A DNA stretch of 64,000 nt from Heloderma charlesbogerti (taxonomy: Eukaryota; Chordata; Lepidosauria; Squamata; Helodermatidae), in the NCBI GenBank assembly GCA_026122225.1, contig JANEZZ010001873.1, positions 124,001 through 188,000 of the forward strand, read 5' to 3'. Below the pieces are notes generated by a model that was given only the letters and a program-made list of their open reading frames with translations, had not been told where the DNA came from and did not search any database. Of the stretch, positions 61,001 through 64,000 are shown piece after piece. Made by a program: the position numbers and the translations under genes. The stretch's first letter is position 1. Every line of letters begins with the position of its first letter.

Positions 61001-63609
61001 CAGGAGCCTCCTGGGAGAGAAAAATGGCTGCTTCTAGCTGGTGGCACCTGAGAACAGCTCCTTCTACCACCACATCTGGCAACAAAACTACTTCCCCTCC
61101 CCCTGTATAAAAAACAAAACAGGAACATGCCACCAGTGCATGATACCATGTTAAGCACCTCCCCCAACAAAAACCATTGAAAACATTTAATACACATACC
61201 TAAAAATTGACAAAATGCCCCTTATTCCAAATTTGCCACCCACTGGGTAGCAAATTTCAGCAGGCCATTTTGTTCAACTCTACAGGTACATACCCATGTC
61301 CACACACGACACTGCATCACACGGTGGTACTACATAAATGTAATGCCAAACTACATGTAAGGATGGAGGAGGATTCCGCCATGGACTCCAATGAGGCCGG
61401 ATTCTAAGTATCTGGCCCGCCGGAGTCTGCGGCGGAACGAAAGACTCACCTCCGCCACCCGGGGGAATCCGCACGGGCCGGATCCTACCTGCTGCCAGCC
61501 GTCCGCTGCCGTCCGCTGCCGCCTGTCCTGTCAGCTGCTGCCTGTCTGCAGTCGCCATTTGCATCCCTGCCTTTTGCCATGCTAGGCTATGTAAAGATTT
61601 ACGTAGCCTATCATGGCAAAGACCGGGGACGCAAATGGCATCTGCTACACCATTTGGGTCCCTGCTCTTTGCCATGATAGGCTACGTAAAGATATACGTA
61701 GCCTATCACGGCAAAAGGCAGGGACGCAAATGGCGTCCGCTACACCGGATGCCATTTGCATCTGAAGACCGGCAGTCCGGCAGCGGACGGACCTGGCCGA
61801 CGGCTCCGCAGACTCGCCGCAGAGCGGAGCCGGCCAGGGAGGATTCCAGGGGGAGGAACGGATCGCCTCCACCCTCTCCCCGCGGACCCCCTGGTGGACT
61901 TGGAGGTGAGTTCCGTACACCCCTAACTACATGATTAAATAAGAAGACTTGAAAACTTACCTCCTTCACAAGAAATTGTAAAGAAAACAAAAAATAGAGC
62001 TTTAACATCTCCAGGGTTCTTGGTTGTTTGAAGGATAGAAGTGAATGATTCAGTAATGACAAAACCTTTCAAAGGAAAATAGTGGATTAACATATTGCTA
62101 AAAGATATGATTTAAAAGTTCAAAAACATATAGAACTCTTGTTCCTCTGGGCACACACTTATTTATTTATTTAGATGTGTACCCTGCTTTTTGACCAGAG
62201 TTACCACAATGGCTGATAACATTCAAATACAACCATTCCATTAAAAACCTTACACTTAAAATACATACCACATACTCAGTTAACTCTACAATAACAAAAG
62301 ATGACACTGGCTACATACTATATTATATGAGGGGACAGGGAAACTACAAAAATGGCCTCAATGGGAGTTTCCCTCCCAATGCAAATGGGAGTGCAATTTT
62401 CATCAGGTTTGTGGTGATGGGAAAGTGTTAAGCTCTCCCTCCACCCACCACAGTCTCAATCCTGCTTCCCTCCCCACAGTGACAATTGACATTTTTTAAA
62501 ATGTGCACGTTAAATGCGGTAATACATTTAAGGCACAATTTTATGCATGTTTAGACAGAAAAAAGTCTTAGAACTCCTCTATGCTGGCTGGAAGAATACT
62601 GGGAGATGTAGGACTTTTTTCTGTCTAAACATGGATTTGCGCCCTTAGCATCTCATTTCACTTTGCCTGAGTCTTCCAGCAATCGGGAGACAAAAATAAA
62701 AGCTAATGAATCTCCCATTTGTTCCATAAGAATATACTTGATTCGTTCCATTTTACTTGCAGTTCAAAGTAAATGAAAATCATGGACATTATTTATTTAT
62801 TTATTTATTGCATTTATACCCCGCCTTTCTCCCTCTCGCAAGGAACTCAAGGCGGCTTACGTTATCCTCCTCCTCACTGTTGTATCCTCACAACAACAAC
62901 CCTGTGAGGTAGGTTGGGCTGAGAGTCTGTGACTGGCCCAAAGTCACCCAGTGAGCTTCCATGGCCAAGTGGGGACTAGAACCCGGATCTCCCGGCTCCC
63001 AGTCCGCCACTCTCACCACTACACTACACTGGCTCCTAACATTTAGTGTCCATTTTTAACTTGCGGAATGAATGTTGAAATTGTTTAACAAAATTCATTG
63101 TTTTGAAAATTCTGCCAGAAAATTAGAAAAAAAGAGTAAATTACAGTGCAATCCTATACTGCCTACTCAGAAATAACTTCCACTGAGTTCAATGGGGGTT
63201 ATTCCCAGGTAAGTGGGTACAGGATTAGAGATGGGTTATTTATTTAGGGCACAAACCTATGCATGTTTAGACAGAAAAAAGTCCTACAAGCATGGCTGGC
63301 TTGGGAATGCTTGGAATTCTAGGACTTTTTTCTGTCTAAACATGCATAAGATTGTGCCTTTAAGTATTCATTAACTAAGGATTATTTTCATGGAAGAAAC
63401 AGGATTACCTTTGCTTTTGCATCCTCTTTATCCTCTGCTTTTGAAGCCAGCAGCATGAGTCTCAGAATCAGAGAAATACTCAGAGGAAACTGTCCTCGAA
63501 GTTCAGGTACATTTGATTTAATGAGCTTCTGTATTTTGGGCAATGGAATGTCATAGAAATATACATTCCCCAACAAATCTTGACCACGTCGCCCAGCCCG
63601 TCCAGCCAT
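48985..63609 (-). CDS. DDX60: DDX60 C-terminal part, nine coding exons (gene continues past the right edge)
   Basis: Minus-strand coding segments in order: 63609-63409, 62065-61961, 60055-59914, 57173-57052, 55578-55431, 53179-53037, 52219-52068, 51293-51231, 49084-48985. They join in frame to 391 residues plus stop. The first begins MAGRAGRRGQDLLGNVYFYD, the end of helicase motif VI (Q-x-x-GRAGR), then GQFPLSISLILRLMLLASKA, HYHEPSNIVLVEFLV, DVMEKLVLVLAHLFGRK, ADMKQEYQLPLS, VSPFVCLSGN, LNAYVLDFYKHGSL and the end YWEKLQNV. This follows human DDX60 almost segment for segment as I recall it. DDX60 is a cytoplasmic, interferon-induced Ski2-like DExH helicase linked to antiviral RNA sensing. No stop or frame break is seen. 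DDX60L is a primate-type paralogue and less likely. One intron has a GC donor. Confidence 0.94.
49985..50065. repeat. Short dyad MITE
   Basis: TTCAATCCTAGACATGTCTG and GGTGGGTATAGGATTGAAAC are inverted ends; centre ACTCAATGAGTCTTGCTCCC. Confidence 0.5.
50780..51030. repeat. MITE, GGATCCAAGATCAT ends
   Basis: GGAATCCAAGATCATTGTTC on the left and AGATGATCTTGGATCC on the right; second dyad CAGATACTGCTTGTGGAA / TTCCACAAGTAATATCTG. Confidence 0.7.
51231..51293 (-). CDS. DDX60: DDX60 exon
   Basis: LHEGEAYVLLKDFSLALKAI with a split Gly in front and two bases behind. Acceptor CTTTTAG, donor AG|GTAAGC; 63 bp. Confidence 0.92.
51640..51985. repeat. Large inverted-repeat MITE
   Basis: TAATAGCAATTGTGAGTTAA, TAGTGGGAGCCAGGGAGCGC and ACTGCCTCCAGC on the left mirror GCGCACTGGAGACAGC, CTACTAGATATCAGC and GGCTAATTAACCCATGATTG on the right. 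About 345 bp in a DDX60 intron. Confidence 0.65.
52068..52219 (-). CDS. DDX60: DDX60 exon
   Basis: VILRTIGINAANIPVLHSRL then YDNQGRMMPLNAYVLDFYKH and GSLVAMAQDN plus two bases. Acceptor TTTCTGCAG, donor GG|GTAGGT. Confidence 0.91.
52565..52830. repeat. hAT-like MITE fragment
   Basis: GATCAGTGGTGGGCCACATG at the left and GGTTCCCCACCCCGGTTTAG at the right resemble CAGGGGTGGGGAACC-type ends; interior G/A-rich. Confidence 0.45.
53037..53179 (-). CDS. DDX60: DDX60 exon
   Basis: DFSSREQPDSQLASHIMSCD then KGRTAVSPFVCLSGNTELDL and QHAGTVNS. Acceptor TTTTTATTAG, donor AGC|GTAAGT. The first part (DFSSREQPD) is weakly conserved. Confidence 0.9.
54695..54782. repeat. Short dyad MITE
   Basis: CTACTCAGAAGTAAGCC and CCATTGAGTTTCTCCC with CAGTCCTATATG / GAATTGCAGCC ends. 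Confidence 0.5.
54908..55125. repeat. MITE, GGATCCAA family, hairpin type
   Basis: TCTGAAAATCTGCTCTGGAG mirrored by CTCTGGAGCAGATTTTCAAG; outer pair TATATCCACCAGCATGATGG / CCACCAGCAGGATGAC and GGATACAACCCA end. Same family as 50780-51030. Confidence 0.65.
55431..55578 (-). CDS. DDX60: DDX60 exon
   Basis: VFLEDLPEDFADALHEYNCK then IEENFGQFLQIVSTLADMKQ and EYQLPLSEL plus one base. Acceptor GCCTTTAG, donor G|GTAAGC. Confidence 0.93.
55582..57048. other. DDX60 intron, little recognised
   Basis: AT-rich with a GAGAGAGA run near 55785 and (C)n-interrupted low complexity near 55730. The 56400-56800 stretch is non-repetitive to my eye and has no coding signal. Confidence 0.4.
57052..57173 (-). CDS. 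DDX60: DDX60 exon with GC splice donor
   Basis: SKVFSKDVMEKLVLVLAHLF then GRKRLPAGVVDSKRKFYQSK. Acceptor CAAAACAG; the donor must be AAAG|GCAAGA because FYQSK is followed in the family by VFL, the start of the next exon. Confidence 0.9.
58325..58470. repeat. Short dyad MITE
   Basis: TAACTGGGAATAAGTCTCATT mirrored by CATGGGACTTATTTCTGAAT with CTGCATTCCTTTG / ACACAGGATTGTACT ends. Confidence 0.55.
58690..58905. repeat. Dispersed repeat shared with 48540-48760
   Basis: See the matching blocks named for the other copy; here they are AAGGGCATGGCTGCC and GTAGGTCCCACTTG. Confidence 0.5.
58978..59385. repeat. MITE, distant relative of the TTCTACATGAGGC group
   Basis: TTAGAGCATCTCTACACTAG at the left and TGTGTGAAGAAGCCCTTAA at the right. 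Interior CAAGAGATGGCACTGTGG recalls CACTAGGGGGTGCTGTG of 60612-60985. Confidence 0.4.
59555..59665. repeat. hAT-like MITE, worn
   Basis: TCAGGGTGTGCAACTCCCAT and CAGGTTCCCCACTCCTGC ends with TTGGAGTCCAACG in the middle. Confidence 0.45.
59914..60055 (-). CDS. DDX60: DDX60 exon
   Basis: GYVDRHGNTTGFSGLVTHLH then YHEPSNIVLVEFLVKGLFHK and LCQPSKT plus one base. Acceptor ATACTTTAG, donor G|GTAAGT. Confidence 0.93.
60612..60985. repeat. MITE, TTCTACATGAGGC family
   Basis: AGGGCTTTTCTACATGAGGC at the left and GCCTCGCATAGAAAGCCTT at the right. Interior CCTTTGTGGGATTAAG and CACTAGGGGGTGCTGTG as in relatives. Confidence 0.65.
61358..61925. mobile_element. GC-rich hAT-like element with internal palindromes (copy B)
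   Basis: Starts TAAGGATGG and ends GTACACCCCTA; flanked by perfect 8-bp copies of ACTACATG (61350-61357 and 61926-61933). Two palindromes on TAAAGATWTA with GTAGCCTATCA arms at about 61580-61612 and 61674-61708. It shares GAGGATTCC and GGGGGAGGAACGGATC near the right end with copy A, but is otherwise rearranged. Its spurious open frames come from the GC-rich sequence. No transposase. Confidence 0.8.
61961..62065 (-). CDS. DDX60: DDX60 exon
   Basis: 35 codons: VLSLLNHSLLSFKQPRTLEM then LKLYFLFSLQFLVKE. Acceptor TTTGAAAG, donor GAG|GTAAGT. A GC-rich transposon sits 35 bp downstream of the donor. Confidence 0.93.
62160..62310. repeat. LINE/SINE tail fragment
   Basis: TTATTTATTTATTTAGATG and TACCCTGCTTTTTGACCAG are inverted 3' tail wording typical of L2-dependent copies. 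Confidence 0.45.
62528..62649. repeat. Hairpin MITE, GGGCACAATCCTATGCAT family (copy 5)
   Basis: TTTAGACAGAAAAAAGTCTT mirrored by AGGACTTTTTTCTGTCTAAA; flanks TTTAA and TTAG. Confidence 0.8.
62788..63037 (-). repeat. tRNA-derived SINE with (TTTA)n tail
   Basis: On the minus strand: GGAGCCAGTGTAGTGTAGTG and a B-box-like GGGTTCTAGTCCC, then GGCCAGTCACAGACTCTCAG, ACCTCACAGGGTTGTTGTTG, GCGGGGTATAAATGC and an AATA repeat. Typical of squamate tRNA-SINEs with an L2/RTE-type tail. Confidence 0.8.
63142..63230. repeat. Short dyad MITE
   Basis: AGTGCAATCCTATACTGCC and GTGGGTACAGGATTAG ends around CCACTGAGTTCAATGGGGG. Confidence 0.55.
63245..63362. repeat. Hairpin MITE, GGGCACAATCCTATGCAT family (copy 6)
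   Basis: TTAGGGCACAAACCTATGCA at the left, ATGCATAAGATTGTGCCTTT at the right; GTTTAGACAGAAAAAAGTCC pairs with GGACTTTTTTCTGTCTAAAC. Only 27 bp from the DDX60 exon region. Confidence 0.8.
63409..63609 (-). CDS. DDX60: DDX60 exon (motif VI end and following helix)
   Basis: 67 codons, MAGRAGRRGQDLLGN to EDKEDAKAK. On the minus strand acceptor TCCCTTAG, donor AAG|GTAATC. The preceding Gln of motif VI is in an exon beyond the window. Confidence 0.94.
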
Positions 63610-63699
63610 CTAAGGGAGAAGCAATCAAAATTAGAAACCTAACGAAGTAATAAAGCAAAATTTGAAACCAACACGATTAAGACTGGAGTTGTTGTTTTT

Positions 63700-63880
63700 T
63701 TACTTCTTTAACATAATTATATGCCATTTCTTAGGGCAAAACCTCCCAAGGCAGTGTACAAAATGTAAAACCATGACACATAATAAAACAATGGTAAAAA
63801 CAATAATAAACCAATAATAAAATCTTTATTTTTTCAGGTAAATTCAGGTAATTCCGTACGGTACCCAATAAAGTCCTGCT
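63700..63880 (-). repeat. LINE 3' tail fragment
   Basis: Plus strand TATATGCCATTTCTTAGGGC, CCTCCCAAGGCAGTGTACAA and (AATA)-rich runs match an inverted LINE 3' end. Confidence 0.45.
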
Positions 63881-63910
63881 TCAATCTTGCTTCAGTTATC
63901 CACACTGTAG

Positions 63911-64000
63911 TCCAGCCTTCCACAACCTGGTGTCCTCCAGATGTGTTGGACTGCAACTCCTATCATCTGCAGCCAGCATGAAGTTGCATTCCAACATATC
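63911..64000. repeat. hAT-like MITE, cut by the window edge
   Basis: CTGGTGTCCTCCAGATGTGT, TTGGACTGCAACTCCTATC and CAGCCAGCATG are the left half of the CATCTGGAGGG family. Confidence 0.55.

Noticed and set aside
61280..62062. Open frames over the second GC-rich element, including one fused to a DDX60 exon
   Set aside because: Only the part 61961-62065 is DDX60; the extension is read-through across the splice donor into the transposon.
62950..63037. tRNA gene on the minus strand
   Set aside because: A B-box-like sequence is present but no cloverleaf with acceptor pairing is visible; it is the head of a SINE.
1..64000. CRISPR arrays, bacterial operons or ribosome binding sites
   Set aside because: No regularly spaced direct repeats with unique spacers; the gene structure is vertebrate with spliced exons.

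Overview
The window is vertebrate nuclear DNA, most likely from a squamate reptile (a lizard-type genome; species not determinable by eye). Reasons: long introns with GT-AG splice sites, single-copy vertebrate genes, and a squamate-style repeat mix of BovB/RTE, L2-clade and CR1 LINEs, a 5S-rRNA-derived SINE, a tRNA-derived SINE, Tc1 transposons and many hAT-like and Harbinger-like MITEs. Only the three spliced genes below are convincing host protein genes; most other open frames are chance frames or transposon relics.

Layout. (1) 99-22736, + strand: the last ten coding exons of ANXA10 (annexin A10), ending at its stop codon; about 34 N-terminal residues lie upstream of the window. (2) 22737-28880: ANXA10 3' end and an intergenic stretch full of repeats, including an internally deleted Tc1 copy and a BovB 3' fragment. 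(3) 28880-29960: CpG-rich promoter region and first exon of a TRIM-type gene, which runs on the + strand to 44804 in eight coding exons (959 residues by my splice model). It has RING, B-box2 and coiled coil and the TRIM-typical 234-bp and 23-bp exons, but its last exon encodes 540 residues of Ser/Thr-rich sequence where a B30.2/SPRY domain would be expected. (4) 44805-48984: TRIM 3' end and convergent intergenic space. (5) 48985-63609, - strand: the nine C-terminal coding exons of DDX60 (391 residues, from helicase motif VI to the stop), an interferon-induced helicase family member; the rest of the gene lies beyond the right edge.

The order ANXA10 then DDX60 agrees with human 4q32 as I remember it; the TRIM-type gene between them is not one I can name. 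It converges on DDX60, and a shared innate-immunity role is possible but is inference only.

The most unusual non-genic items are two GC-rich hAT-like elements (8289-8940 and 61358-61925), each with perfect 8-bp target duplications and a shared strong palindrome; a pair of Tc1 copies, one of which lost about 699 bp between GCTGC repeats; a set of MITEs of 120-440 bp sharing GGGCRCAATCC termini and TWA flanks; a perfect-TSD L1-type insertion in TRIM intron 1; a near-perfect 26-bp-arm palindrome at the broken 5' end of a CR1; and an AT-rich, repeat-free block in an ANXA10 intron that looks like a conserved noncoding element. Exon borders were placed by eye using frame, splice consensus and remembered homologues; no search was run.
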